A stretch of 64,000 nucleotides of DNA from Sinorhizobium fredii USDA 257 (lineage in GTDB: Bacteria; Pseudomonadota; Alphaproteobacteria; Rhizobiales; Rhizobiaceae). Positions 52,001-62,225 of the stretch are shown piece by piece (the first letter of the stretch is position 1; each line of letters starts with the position of its first letter). The DNA lies in contig NC_018000.1 in NCBI RefSeq assembly GCF_000265205.3, positions 3,906,001 to 3,970,000 on the forward strand, given 5' to 3'. The translations under genes were made by a program, and so were the position numbers. The notes below the pieces were generated by a model. It searched no databases, was not told the origin of the DNA, and saw only the letters and a program-made list of their open reading frames with translations.

Positions 52001-52433
52001 GAAGTTGCAGTCGATGGTCTCGACGCCGGCCGGTCAGGACGGCCGCAGCCTCAATCAGGCGGTGCGGAGGGATATCGACGTGAGCACGGCCCGTTTCGAG
52101 CGGGGCTTCGCCCAGCTTCTATTGGATCGTGGCGTCATCCGGGTCGACAGCGGCGTGTTGCGCGGCCTCGACGTCGGCGCCACCTTCCAGGGCACTGTCC
52201 GAGACAGGAACGGTCGCATGGACATGACCGGTACTTTCATGCCAGCCTATGGCATCAACCGCTTGTTCGGCGAGCTGCCGCTGATCGGCGTCCTGCTCGG
52301 TAACGGTCGCGATCGTGGCCTGCTCGGCATTACCTTCAAGCTGACCGGACCATTCAACCAGCCGCATCTGACGATCAACCCGCTATCGCTCATCGCCCCG
52401 GGCGTTTTCCGCAACATTTTCGAGTTTCAATGA
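49047..52433 (+). CDS. Large AsmA-like/DUF3971 envelope protein (YhdP-like)
   Basis: A 1128-residue protein with one transmembrane helix near residues 47-70 (ILLCFSLVAFVVIASLVAVI) and a very long beta-rich periplasmic part. The DUF3971-type block IKQLWPWWVAKGARRWAIGN, followed by LFGGTVTDARIEV, and the C-terminal AsmA-like block (TFMPAYGINRLFGELPLIGV, LLGITFKLTGPFNQPHLTINPL) are clear. Related AsmA/TamB/YhdP proteins form lipid-carrying bridges between the membranes, so a role in outer-membrane lipid transport is likely. GGAGG lies shortly before ATG 49047. It is transcribed alone. Confidence 0.87.
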   Translation: MSDIRGERVCFRKEDIVALDALPSAQARDPVIVHTPLSGGMLRRFGKILLCFSLVAFVVIASLVAVIESGLADGPLNARARTALNTALGANYNAEVESTVIRVTGQGALALKARGVTLNDRASGRPVAKLAAVSIALDPLALMTGRIAVSRLEAEGGELDTGLLPRGEPIDLTAIRIADTGTALEKLFAHIDAMSRLTARSATRTVQLSDLTLSVTGSRGRIVPVDVRMLAFSRDADGAIRVDGSIAIDGKEAQLEARAVGQDEHIAGIEAVFRSLPLSPFLYHDKSGSEDAFGIDAAAEVSLRATRAADSAKPALEVGIRTSQGSFHAGGLVSALKPSELNASYDFERASVEILPSAVKIGRSVFPFTGALIDLDKVSDGSQTGFAVDLLLKDASSEPEDMQERPLSFDAKANGRFETGSHRLIFDQLAISSPLGSMAGSLAVAFGKTSPQIDFAAVSDHMQPTAIKQLWPWWVAKGARRWAIGNLFGGTVTDARIEVSIPEGRIANSDGELKLNEDELNINFSIDNTRVNIAGEIPPLRDTAGHFKLSGERMTVDVRRGAAFFPSGRSVALNGGDFVIPDVYSKPLMAEMKIEVGGEADSIAELVSYKPIRALQKTPFVPEDFTGPMSALVGARFGLISNQNPPPPLWQAEMQLQKVSINRPVSGREIADLSGAMRIDNTRAVLDADALIDGAEMRIALTEPVDPKANVKRTRAISGTLDDAARRKIAPALSGIVSGPVGVEVALSDDGSQSVKADLGKAALSLPWIGWNKGAGIAANAEFTVKKSETLTEIADFRIQGDGFGAAGDLRVDDRGLASARLHDVRLTNGDDFAVTVERARGGHVVTLTGSSADIRLPLARAKGESGSGADGNVKISARLDRVVGFNGEVLSNVSFAHSSRGQEIDDIDLSAVTTSGQAVVARMVKAGPDNTLELTTSDAGALARFTDIYRNMRGGLLNLRLRDRGARSWRGTVDLRKFSLIGEQKLQSMVSTPAGQDGRSLNQAVRRDIDVSTARFERGFAQLLLDRGVIRVDSGVLRGLDVGATFQGTVRDRNGRMDMTGTFMPAYGINRLFGELPLIGVLLGNGRDRGLLGITFKLTGPFNQPHLTINPLSLIAPGVFRNIFEFQ

Positions 52434-52434
52434 A

Positions 52435-52456
52435 GGGCCGGCGTAGCGGCCGGCCC
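52435..52456. terminator. GC-rich hairpin between convergent genes
   Basis: Eight-bp arms GGGCCGGC (52435-52442) and GCCGGCCC (52449-52456) lie directly after the AsmA-like stop and 24 bases from the tyrS stop. It probably serves both genes; the T-tail is poor. Confidence 0.55.
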
Positions 52457-52479
52457 CTGGATCGTGACTTGGTGGCCGG

Positions 52480-53733
52480 TCAGACCGGCCGCACCAGTAT
52501 GTGCTTCTTCTTGCCGAGCGACAGCTTGAAGACGCCATCGGCGGTGACGTCGCCGCTTCCGACGACACGGCGCTCATCATTGATCTGCTCGTCATTGATG
52601 CGAACGCCGCCGCCCTGGACGTGGCGGCGAGCCTCGCCGTTCGATCCGGCGAGGCCGGCACGGACCAGCAGTGTCAGTAGGCCCAGGCCCGATTCGAGCT
52701 CGTGGGCGGAAACGTCGATCGACGGCAGGTTTTCTGCAAGCGCACCTTCTTCAAAGGTCTTGCGTGCCGTTTCTGCCGCCTGCTCGGCTGCTGCCCGACC
52801 GTGCAGCATCGCAGTGATTTCGGTCGCCAGGATCTTTTTCACCTCGTTGATCTCGGAGCCGCCGAGGTTGGACAGGCGCTCGATTTCCGCCATCGGCAAC
52901 GTCGTATAGAGCTTCAGGAAGCGCGTGACGTCGGCATCCTCGGTGTTGCGCCAGTACTGCCAGAAATCATAGGACCCCAGCATGTCCGGGTTGAGCCAGA
53001 TGGCGCCGTTTACCGACTTGCCCATCTTGGCGCCGGAAGCCGTAGTCAGCAGCGGTGACGTCAGCGCATAGAGTTGCGGCGTTCCCATGCGGTGGCCGAG
53101 ATCGATGCCGTTGACGATGTTTCCCCACTGATCCGAGCCGCCCATCTGCAGGCGGCATCCGGTGCGCTTGCAAAGCTCCACAAAGTCGTAGGCCTGTAGG
53201 ATCATGTAGTTGAACTCGAGGAACGACAGCGATTGCTCGCGGTCGAGGCGCGTCTTGACGCTGTCGAAGGAAAGCATGCGGTTGACGGAGAAGTGGCGGC
53301 CGACATCGCGCAGGAACTCGAGGTAGTTGATGCCCAGCAACCAATCGGCGTTGTTGATCATCAATGCGTCGGTAGGGCCTTCGCCATAGCGCAGATAATT
53401 CGAGAAAACCGTCTTGATGCTCGCGATGTTGGCGGCGATCGTTTCCGACGTCATCAACTGCCGTGCCTCATCCTTGAAGGACGGATCGCCAACCATGCCG
53501 GTTCCTCCGCCCATCAGCGAGATGGGCCGGTGGCCGGTCGCCTGAAGCCAGTGCAGCATCATGATCTGGATAAGCCCGCCCGCATGCAGGCTCGGCGCCG
53601 TCGGGTCGAATCCGATATAGGCAGTCACGATTTCCTTGCGGAACAGCTCATCGAGGCCGGTATCATCCGATGTGGTATGGATGAAACCGCGTTCTTTGAG
53701 AGTGTGGAGGAAATCGGACTTGAACTCGGACAT
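52480..53733 (-). CDS. tyrS: Tyrosyl-tRNA synthetase
   Basis: A 417-residue class I synthetase charging tRNA-Tyr. The nucleotide-binding HIGH-equivalent is in [14 protein letters not shown] and the KMSKS-equivalent is [11 protein letters not shown]. Tyrosine-site blocks include [27 protein letters not shown] and [16 protein letters not shown]. The C-terminal S4 RNA-binding domain ([21 protein letters not shown]) is present. Length and layout fit alphaproteobacterial TyrRS. Divergent from anmK, 131 bases apart. Confidence 0.97.
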   Translation of the reverse strand: MSEFKSDFLHTLKERGFIHTTSDDTGLDELFRKEIVTAYIGFDPTAPSLHAGGLIQIMMLHWLQATGHRPISLMGGGTGMVGDPSFKDEARQLMTSETIAANIASIKTVFSNYLRYGEGPTDALMINNADWLLGINYLEFLRDVGRHFSVNRMLSFDSVKTRLDREQSLSFLEFNYMILQAYDFVELCKRTGCRLQMGGSDQWGNIVNGIDLGHRMGTPQLYALTSPLLTTASGAKMGKSVNGAIWLNPDMLGSYDFWQYWRNTEDADVTRFLKLYTTLPMAEIERLSNLGGSEINEVKKILATEITAMLHGRAAAEQAAETARKTFEEGALAENLPSIDVSAHELESGLGLLTLLVRAGLAGSNGEARRHVQGGGVRINDEQINDERRVVGSGDVTADGVFKLSLGKKKHILVRPV

Positions 53734-53864
53734 AAGCTGTCTCTTTCGGCTTGTTGGGACGTCTGCGGCGGGCGTTTATCACTGTTTTGTCGAAAGTGCA
53801 CGTTTTTGCTCGGGCAGCGTTTTGCTATGACCGGTGGATAAAGAAAAATGCGCGGAGGGCATCC

Positions 53865-55019
53865 ATGGGCAAGGTGTTGACGGCGATCGGCCTGATGAGC
53901 GGCACGAGCATGGATGGTATCGACGTCGCCCTCGTCGAAACCGACGGCGACACGATCGTTCGAAGAGGGCCGTCAGCCGGATATGCCTATGATGCTGCCT
54001 TCCGAGATCGTCTGAAGCAGGGGCTCGACGATGCCAAGTCGATCCGCAAGAGAGACGAGCGGCCCGGAACGCTGGCGGACCTCGAGCGGGACCTGTCGCT
54101 GAGGCACGCGGATGCGGTGAAGATATTTCTTCACGAAAACAATCTTTTGCAAGACACTGTTGACGTAATAGGTTTCCATGGGCAGACGGTCCTACACCGC
54201 CCCGACGAGGCCCTGACCGTTCAGATCGGCGATGGACACCTGCTGGCGAGGGAAACCCTGATCGACGTGGTCTACGACATGCGGGCGAACGACATGGCGC
54301 ATGGCGGCCAAGGGGCGCCGCTCATCCCGGCCTATCACGCCGCATTGGCCCGCGACTTATCCGAGAGCTCGGAGATCGAAGCGCCTGTCGCCTTCGTGAA
54401 CATCGGCGGCATTTCCAACATCACCTTCATCGGGACCGGCGAGGCGATCATCGCCTATGACAGCGGGCCGGGAAACACGTTGATCGACCAGTGGGTGGAA
54501 GCCCATGCCGGCATTCCCTATGACCAGGGCGGCATGATTGCGAGCGAAGGCTCGGTGCTGCCGGAGCTTGCCGAACGCTACCTCGCTCATCCCTTCTTCT
54601 CGTCGGACAAGCGCCGCTCGCTCGACCGCAACGACTTTGCGCCGCCTGCAGCTGCTGACGCGAGCCTCGAAGACGGTGCCCGCACATTGGCGCATGTGAC
54701 GGCGGCCGCCATATTGCGGTCGGCACGGCATCTTCCGAAAATGCCGGGAACTTACATCATCTGCGGCGGCGGCCGCCTCAATCCCGTCATCATGCGGGAC
54801 CTGGCCTCACTTGCGGAGGCAGCAGCCGGACGGGTGCTTGCCGCTGAGGCGCTGGGCCTGAACGGCGATTCGATGGAAGCCGAAGCCTGGGCCTACCTGG
54901 CCGTCCGGTCATTGCGCGGGCTGCCGTTGAGCTATCCCGGCACCACGGGCGTCACCCAGCCGATGAGCGGCGGCCGGCGGGCGGCAAGGCCGAAAGATGC
55001 ACTGAAGTCAAAGAGCTGA
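53865..55019 (+). CDS. anmK: Anhydro-N-acetylmuramic acid kinase
   Basis: A 384-residue kinase that opens and phosphorylates 1,6-anhydro-MurNAc to MurNAc 6-phosphate in cell-wall recycling. Family motifs: [79 protein letters not shown] and [21 protein letters not shown] stands just before ATG 53865; the upstream part of the frame is not conserved. Divergent from tyrS. Confidence 0.95.
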   Translation: MGKVLTAIGLMSGTSMDGIDVALVETDGDTIVRRGPSAGYAYDAAFRDRLKQGLDDAKSIRKRDERPGTLADLERDLSLRHADAVKIFLHENNLLQDTVDVIGFHGQTVLHRPDEALTVQIGDGHLLARETLIDVVYDMRANDMAHGGQGAPLIPAYHAALARDLSESSEIEAPVAFVNIGGISNITFIGTGEAIIAYDSGPGNTLIDQWVEAHAGIPYDQGGMIASEGSVLPELAERYLAHPFFSSDKRRSLDRNDFAPPAAADASLEDGARTLAHVTAAAILRSARHLPKMPGTYIICGGGRLNPVIMRDLASLAEAAAGRVLAAEALGLNGDSMEAEAWAYLAVRSLRGLPLSYPGTTGVTQPMSGGRRAARPKDALKSKS

Positions 55020-55121
55020 GGCATTATTTAATGAATTCTTCGTGCGCGATGGCTACATTTCCCGCCGCGAGGCGCAATTTCGCGCCTCGTTGATTTGGGC
55101 TGGGACTTTCGGATTCTATCG

Positions 55122-56318
55122 ATGGGTGGTGCGATATCCCTGCTGGCGGTGAATTTCATCATTGCCCAGATATTCGTGGTGGCCTTTCTCATCATTGCCG
55201 CAAAAAGTCGTGCAAAAGGCCCGGCGATCTGGTGCGCGGCCGGCTTCGCCGTCGCCTCGCTCGCGGCCGTCTTCGAGACCGTACTGCCCTTCACGCCTGT
55301 GCCGAAGTTCTTTGCCGTCGGGGCATTTGCCAGCGTTCTTGGCGGCTTCATCCTCCTTCGCCTTTCGTTAGGGCTCTTCTATCAGGTGCCGGCGCGCCTG
55401 CTTGTCCTTACAGTCTTCTTCCTGGGTTCGGTGCTGCTCGATCTGCTGATCTACGACTTGCCGCGCGGAACGCTTCGGCACGCCTTCTTCTACCAGCTGC
55501 CGTTCTTCGTCATCCAGGCATGGTCGGCATCGACCGTGCTGAGGTCCAAGCGTCGGTCCCCCGCGGACTGGATCCTGTTCGGCCTATTGGTTCTGACGTC
55601 GATCTACTACCTTGTGAAAATCTACGCCGCCATTGCAGCCGGATCGGGCGCCACGGCGGCGGATTACCTCGCAAGTCCGTTCGCTCTCATTTCGCAAGCG
55701 CTTGGCGCAATGCTGATCGTCGCGACAGGCATGGCGATCCTCGGGGTGATGGTCAAGGATATCATCGACGAGGCCCGCGCCAGCTCCGAGCTCGACGCGC
55801 TCTCCGGCCTCTGCAATCGCCGCGGCTTCGTCGATCGCGTCACACCAATGTTGGAGACCTGTGGGGGCGAGGGGCCCGGGACGCTGATTCTCGCCGACCT
55901 CGACCGCTTCAAGCTGGTCAACGATACTTACGGCCATCATGCCGGCGACGGCGTGATCCGGCAGTTCTCCCGTGTTCTTGTGGAGCTCATGCCGATGAGG
56001 GCCGTGGCAGCGCGGCTCGGCGGGGAGGAGTTCGCGGTATTTCTGCCTCGTGTCGGGCTGGCGGAAGCGCGCGTGCTCGCTCAGGGGATGCGCGCGGCAA
56101 TGGCATCGACGCGGGTCGAGGGATTGCCCGAAAGCGTCAGGATCACGGCAAGCTTCGGGGTTGCGGCCATTGTTCCGGGAGAGCCGATGGAAGCGGCGAT
56201 GCAGCGCGCCGACAAGGCGCTCTATGCCGCCAAGGCCGGGGGCAGGAACCGCGTGGAATGCGCCGAACCGCCGGTGCTCGTGCTGCCCGCCACGTCCCGG
56301 CGGGTGGGGCGGTCATAG
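55122..56318 (+). CDS. GGDEF diguanylate cyclase with membrane sensor domain
   Basis: A 398-residue protein. The first 215 residues form about seven membrane helices, a membrane sensor resembling MHYT/MASE types but not identified. The GGDEF domain follows (SELDALSGLCNRRGFVDR, ILADLDRFKLVNDTYGHHAGD, ARLGGEEFAVFLPR with the active motif GGEEF, SFGVAAI, ADKALYAAKAGGRNRV). The enzyme should make c-di-GMP. A TTG at 55095 extends the frame; ATG 55122 is preferred. A bidirectional hairpin follows the gene. Confidence 0.9.
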   Translation: MGGAISLLAVNFIIAQIFVVAFLIIAAKSRAKGPAIWCAAGFAVASLAAVFETVLPFTPVPKFFAVGAFASVLGGFILLRLSLGLFYQVPARLLVLTVFFLGSVLLDLLIYDLPRGTLRHAFFYQLPFFVIQAWSASTVLRSKRRSPADWILFGLLVLTSIYYLVKIYAAIAAGSGATAADYLASPFALISQALGAMLIVATGMAILGVMVKDIIDEARASSELDALSGLCNRRGFVDRVTPMLETCGGEGPGTLILADLDRFKLVNDTYGHHAGDGVIRQFSRVLVELMPMRAVAARLGGEEFAVFLPRVGLAEARVLAQGMRAAMASTRVEGLPESVRITASFGVAAIVPGEPMEAAMQRADKALYAAKAGGRNRVECAEPPVLVLPATSRRVGRS

Positions 56319-56331
56319 ATTAGATACAAAA

Positions 56332-56363
56332 CGGCCCGGAAATCGAATGCGATCTCCGGGCCG
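56332..56363. terminator. Bidirectional hairpin terminator
   Basis: Nine-bp arms CGGCCCGGA (56332-56340) and TCCGGGCCG (56355-56363). It sits between the diguanylate cyclase and the facing hydrolase gene, with AAAA on the left that reads TTTT for the minus-strand gene. Confidence 0.65.
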
Positions 56364-56388
56364 GCTCGTATATGGAAATGGAACTTCC

Positions 56389-57066
56389 TCAGCGAATGCG
56401 CTTCGCCGCGGGCTCCGGCACCAGCTCTCCGTTGAGGCGACGGTCGAGATAGTCCTCGCATTCCCCCATCAGGGTCTCGATCTGGCCGTTGAAGAAGTGG
56501 TTCGCGCCGGAAACCGTCTTGTGCGTGATCAGGATGCCCTTCTGCGCCTTCAACTTTTCGACGAGACCGTTCACGTCCTTCTCCGGCGCGACCTTGTCGC
56601 TGTCGCCGTTGATGATGAGGCCCGATGACGGGCAGGGCGCCAGGAACGAGAAGTCATAGATGTTCGGCTGCGGTGCAACCGCCATGAAGCCCTCGATCTC
56701 GGGACGGCGCATCAGAAGCTGCATGCCGATCCAGGCGCCGAACGAATAGCCGGCCACCCAACAGCTCTTCGAATCGGGATGCAGGCTCTGCACCCAATCG
56801 AGCGCCGAGGCCGCATCGGAAAGTTCGCCCGCACCATGGTCGAATTCGCCCTGGCTGCGGCCGATGCCGCGGAAATTGAACCGCAGTGTCGTAAAGCCGC
56901 GCTTCTGGAACATGTAAAAGAGCTGGTAGACGATCTGGTTGTTCATCGTCCCGCCGAACTGCGGATGCGGATGCAGGATGATGGCGATCGGTGCACTCTT
57001 CTGCTTCGAAGGCTGATAGCGGCCTTCGAGGCGACCGGCCGGTCCGTTGAAGATGATTTCGGGCAT
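56389..57066 (-). CDS. Alpha/beta hydrolase (KANL3/Tex30-like)
   Basis: A 225-residue hydrolase: IAIILHPHPQFGGTMNNQIVYQ (oxyanion region), RFNFRGIGRSQGEF, nucleophile Ser in WVAGYSFGAWIGMQLL, the acid in LIINGDSDKVAP and the His in VSGANHFFNGQIE. It is a close relative of widespread dienelactone-hydrolase-like proteins found next to iron-sulfur genes in rhizobia; its substrate is unknown. It is divergent from the cysteine desulfurase gene and shares the iron-box region upstream. Confidence 0.88.
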   Translation of the reverse strand: MPEIIFNGPAGRLEGRYQPSKQKSAPIAIILHPHPQFGGTMNNQIVYQLFYMFQKRGFTTLRFNFRGIGRSQGEFDHGAGELSDAASALDWVQSLHPDSKSCWVAGYSFGAWIGMQLLMRRPEIEGFMAVAPQPNIYDFSFLAPCPSSGLIINGDSDKVAPEKDVNGLVEKLKAQKGILITHKTVSGANHFFNGQIETLMGECEDYLDRRLNGELVPEPAAKRIR

Positions 57067-57120
57067 AGGTTCTCCGGGAACGTTTCTGGTTCAAATCGTC
57101 GTTGTTGATGCCGTTCTGTC

Positions 57121-57149
57121 TTGACGAAAGCAGTCAGCTTTTCTAGAAC
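57121..57149 (+). promoter_or_regulatory. Sigma70-like promoter of the cysteine desulfurase/suf genes
   Basis: TTGACG (57121-57126), a 17-base spacer and TAGAAC (57144-57149), followed immediately by the Irr-like box. The nearest gene on this strand starts at 57291. Confidence 0.55.
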
Positions 57150-57153
57150 GCAC

Positions 57154-57170
57154 TTTAGAACCGTTCAAAA
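57154..57170. promoter_or_regulatory. Irr-type iron control element (ICE)-like box
   Basis: TTTAGAA-CCG-TTCAAAA is an inverted repeat with one mismatch to the rhizobial ICE as I recall it (TTTAGAA-N3-TTCTAAA). It begins 5 bases after the candidate -10 element, where a bound regulator would block transcription start. This fits iron control of the suf genes. Confidence 0.6.
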
Positions 57171-57290
57171 CTTCGATGCGGGCACTCCGCCGCGTTCGTC
57201 GTCTCATAGGACAAGCGGCGCGGAAAATTCAAGAAAAATGCAACGGCATCGATTGCAGGGATTGAACCGTCGGCTCTAGCGAAGGAAGCA

Positions 57291-58457
57291 ATGCCGGGAC
57301 CGCGCATATACATGGATTGGAATGCGACAGCGCCGCTTCTGCCCGAAGCGCGCGATGCTTTCCTGTCCGCGCTCGATGCGGTCGGCAATCCCTCGTCCGT
57401 TCACGGCGAGGGTCGGGCCCTTCGAGGCCTGATCGAAAGCGCGCGCCGTGATGTTGCCGCGCTTTGCGGCGCCAAGGCCTCCTCGGTGATATTCACCAGC
57501 GGCGCCACGGAAGCGGCCAACATGGTGCTGACGCCGGATTTTCGTATGGGCCGCACGCCGCTCAAGCTCGGCAAGCTCTATGTCTCTGCGATCGAGCATC
57601 CGGCGGTGCGCGAGGGCGGACGTTTCGCGCGAGAGAATATTTGCGAAGTGCCTGTCACCAGCGACGGCGTTATCGATTGTATCGCGCTCGAGACGTTGCT
57701 TGCGGCGCATGATCGCCAGTCGGGCCTGCCGATGGTGGCCGTGATGCTCGCCAATAACGAGACGGGCATTGTCCAGCCGATCGGCGAAGTTTCTGCAATC
57801 GTGCGTGCCCACGGGGGACTGTTAGTCGTCGACGCCGTGCAGGCCGCCGGCCGCCTGCCGCTGTCGATCGAGAGCCTGGGCGCCGACTTCCTCATCATCT
57901 CGTCGCACAAGCTCGGCGGGCCGAAAGGGGGCGGCGCACTCGTCGCCCGCGGCGAGGTCATGATGCCTGCGCCCCTGATCCGCGGCGGCGGTCAGGAGAA
58001 GGGCCATCGCTCGGGCACCGAGAACGCGCCGGCGCTGGCGGGCTTCGGGGCAGCTGCCAGGGCGGCTGCCGACAACCTGGGCGCCCGCGCGGCCGCGATT
58101 GCCGCTCTGCGCGATCGGCTTGAGGCGCAGATGCTGGAAAGCGCACCGGACGTGGTGATCCATGGTCGAAACGCGCCGCGAATCGCCAATACGTCCTTCT
58201 TCACGCTTCCGGGCCTGAAGGCGGAGACCGGCCAGATTGCCTTCGATCTTGAAGGCGTGGCCCTCTCGGCAGGCTCTGCGTGCTCTTCCGGCAAGGTTGG
58301 ACAGAGTCATGTGCTGACGGCGATGGGTTATGATCCGCGACAGGGCGCCTTGCGCCTTTCGATCGGTGCATCGACGACGCAAGCGGAGATCGAACGCTGT
58401 GCGGCAGTGTTCGCTAAAGTGGCGGCGCGGCGCCGCTCGACCGGGCAGGCCGCGTGA
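57291..58457 (+). CDS. Cysteine desulfurase (IscS/NifS-type)
   Basis: A 388-residue PLP enzyme that takes sulfur from cysteine to make a persulfide for Fe-S clusters. Motifs: YMDWNATAPLLPEAR, ASSVIFTSGATEAANM, ANNETGIVQPIGE, PLP Lys in IISSHKLGGPKGGGA and the catalytic loop Cys in SAGSACSSGKVGQS. It is a group I enzyme distinct from the SufS-type gene at 62226 in the same cluster. The start ATG 57291 follows a promoter and an ICE-like box. 154 bases separate it from sufB. Confidence 0.93.
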   Translation: MPGPRIYMDWNATAPLLPEARDAFLSALDAVGNPSSVHGEGRALRGLIESARRDVAALCGAKASSVIFTSGATEAANMVLTPDFRMGRTPLKLGKLYVSAIEHPAVREGGRFARENICEVPVTSDGVIDCIALETLLAAHDRQSGLPMVAVMLANNETGIVQPIGEVSAIVRAHGGLLVVDAVQAAGRLPLSIESLGADFLIISSHKLGGPKGGGALVARGEVMMPAPLIRGGGQEKGHRSGTENAPALAGFGAAARAAADNLGARAAAIAALRDRLEAQMLESAPDVVIHGRNAPRIANTSFFTLPGLKAETGQIAFDLEGVALSAGSACSSGKVGQSHVLTAMGYDPRQGALRLSIGASTTQAEIERCAAVFAKVAARRRSTGQAA

Positions 58458-58481
58458 ATGCGGAATGCCTTGAACGAAATT

Positions 58482-58501
58482 GCGGAAAAGCAATTTTCCG
58501 C
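58482..58501 (+). terminator. Hairpin after the cysteine desulfurase gene
   Basis: Eight-bp arms GCGGAAAA (58482-58489) and TTTTCCGC (58494-58501) closed by GCAA, a GNRA-type tetraloop. There is no T-tail, so it may attenuate or process the transcript rather than end it before sufB. Confidence 0.45.
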
Positions 58502-58542
58502 TTGGCAAATGGGGTGAAAACCGCCTTTTAGCCATTACATAA

Positions 58543-58565
58543 GCGGTGCGCACATATTGCACCGC
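58543..58565. promoter_or_regulatory. Inverted repeat upstream of sufB
   Basis: GCGGTGC (58543-58549), a 9-base spacer and GCACCGC (58559-58565) form a perfect 7-bp inverted repeat 47 bases before the sufB start. It could be a regulator site (for example for an Rrf2-type iron regulator) or an RNA hairpin. Confidence 0.4.
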
Positions 58566-58611
58566 ATTGACAAGCCGCCGGACCTTGGATCCGACGAGAT
58601 TGGAGAGCGAC

Positions 58612-60081
<1,470 letters not shown>

Positions 60082-60157
60082 GGCCCGGGACTGATTATTG
60101 AACCGGCGCGCTGGATCTGCGCGCGAGAACTATTCGTTTCCCAGAGGACGATTTGAA

Positions 60158-60913
<756 letters not shown>

Positions 60914-60935
60914 CGCCTGTTGAAGGAGTGTTCGA

Positions 60936-62213
60936 ATGAATATGCAACAGGCCATCAAGATGACGGCAGCCGAAACGGCGCTCGTCGATGCCTATACCGC
61001 CCAGATCGGCGACCTGCCCGGCGACGGGGCCGTGCTGTCGCTGCGCGACACGCTCGTCCACGAATTGAGGACGGCGGGGCTGCCGACGCGGCGCGTCGAG
61101 TCCTGGCACTATACGGACCTCAGAACCTTGCTGCGCGCGGTGCCCTCCGCTGATCCGTCCGCCTTTGCCGACCGAGTCGAACCGATCGTCGCGGGCGCCA
61201 CCGTGCTTTCGGTGCGCAACGGTGAGGCCGATCTCAAGAGCCTTCCCGAGGGGATCACTGCGCGCTCCTATACGGAGAGCCTGCTCGACGGTTCGGCAGT
61301 CGCCGGTCTTGCCGTCCTCGGCTTCGATGACGCCATTGGCCGCATCAATGGCGGTCTGGTTCGCGGCGGCCTGGAAATCGCAGTCGCGGAAGGCGTCGAG
61401 TTGGAAGCGCCGCTGGAAATCCAGGTCGCACAAAGTCACGGCCAGGCCCATACGCGCTTCCCGGTTTCTTTCGGTGCCGGATCCAAGGCAACGGTGCTCG
61501 AGCGGCATCTGTCGACCAACGGGGATGCGAGCTTCGTTTCCTCGGTGAGCGACGTGACGCTTGCCGAAGGCGCCGACGTGATCTGGATCATCCTGCAGCA
61601 GCAGGGGCCGGCCGACACCCATCTCGGCCAGATTCGTTTCGACCTCGGCAAGAACGCGAAACTGCACCTCTTCGTCATCAATGCTGGTGGCAAGCTGGTA
61701 CGCCAGGAACTGCATGGCAGGGCGAGCGGCGAGGGTGCGGATCTGACGCTGCGCGGCATCAACCTGCTCGGCGGCGAGAGCCACACGGACGTGACCTTCA
61801 CGCTGAGCCATGACGTGCCGCACACGACCTCGAGCGAAATCATCCGCAACGTCGTTTTCGACCGCGCGAAGGGTGTGCTTCAGGGCAAGATCCTTGTCGC
61901 GAAGGATGCGCAGAAGACCGACGCGAAGATGTCGTGCAATACGCTGCTCTTGTCCGACGACGCGGACTTCTCGGCAAAGCCTGAACTCGAGATCTTCGCC
62001 GACGACGTGCAGTGCGGTCACGGTGCAACGGTAATCGATATCGATCATACCCAGCTGTTCTACCTGCTCTCTCGCGGCATTCCGGAGAACAAGGCACGCG
62101 CGATGCTCGTCAACGCCTTCGTTGCCGAGATCGTCGAGGAGTTGGAAGATGATGAGGCGCTGGTCGAGGCGCTCGAAGGCGTCATCTCGGCCTGGCTCGT
62201 AAAACACGCCTGA
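60936..62213 (+). CDS. sufD: Fe-S assembly protein SufD
   Basis: A 425-residue homologue of SufB and partner in SufBC2D. Motifs: RVESWHYTDLRTLL near the start, the beta-helix part (ITLAEGADVIWI-like and GADLTLRGINLLGG), and the C-terminal ELEIFADDVQCGHGATVIDID and RGIPENKARAMLVNAFVAEIV. GAAGGAG lies ahead of ATG 60936. The long frame on the other strand here is only a shadow. Confidence 0.96.
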   Translation: MNMQQAIKMTAAETALVDAYTAQIGDLPGDGAVLSLRDTLVHELRTAGLPTRRVESWHYTDLRTLLRAVPSADPSAFADRVEPIVAGATVLSVRNGEADLKSLPEGITARSYTESLLDGSAVAGLAVLGFDDAIGRINGGLVRGGLEIAVAEGVELEAPLEIQVAQSHGQAHTRFPVSFGAGSKATVLERHLSTNGDASFVSSVSDVTLAEGADVIWIILQQQGPADTHLGQIRFDLGKNAKLHLFVINAGGKLVRQELHGRASGEGADLTLRGINLLGGESHTDVTFTLSHDVPHTTSSEIIRNVVFDRAKGVLQGKILVAKDAQKTDAKMSCNTLLLSDDADFSAKPELEIFADDVQCGHGATVIDIDHTQLFYLLSRGIPENKARAMLVNAFVAEIVEELEDDEALVEALEGVISAWLVKHA

Positions 62214-62225
62214 TTGGACAGGACC

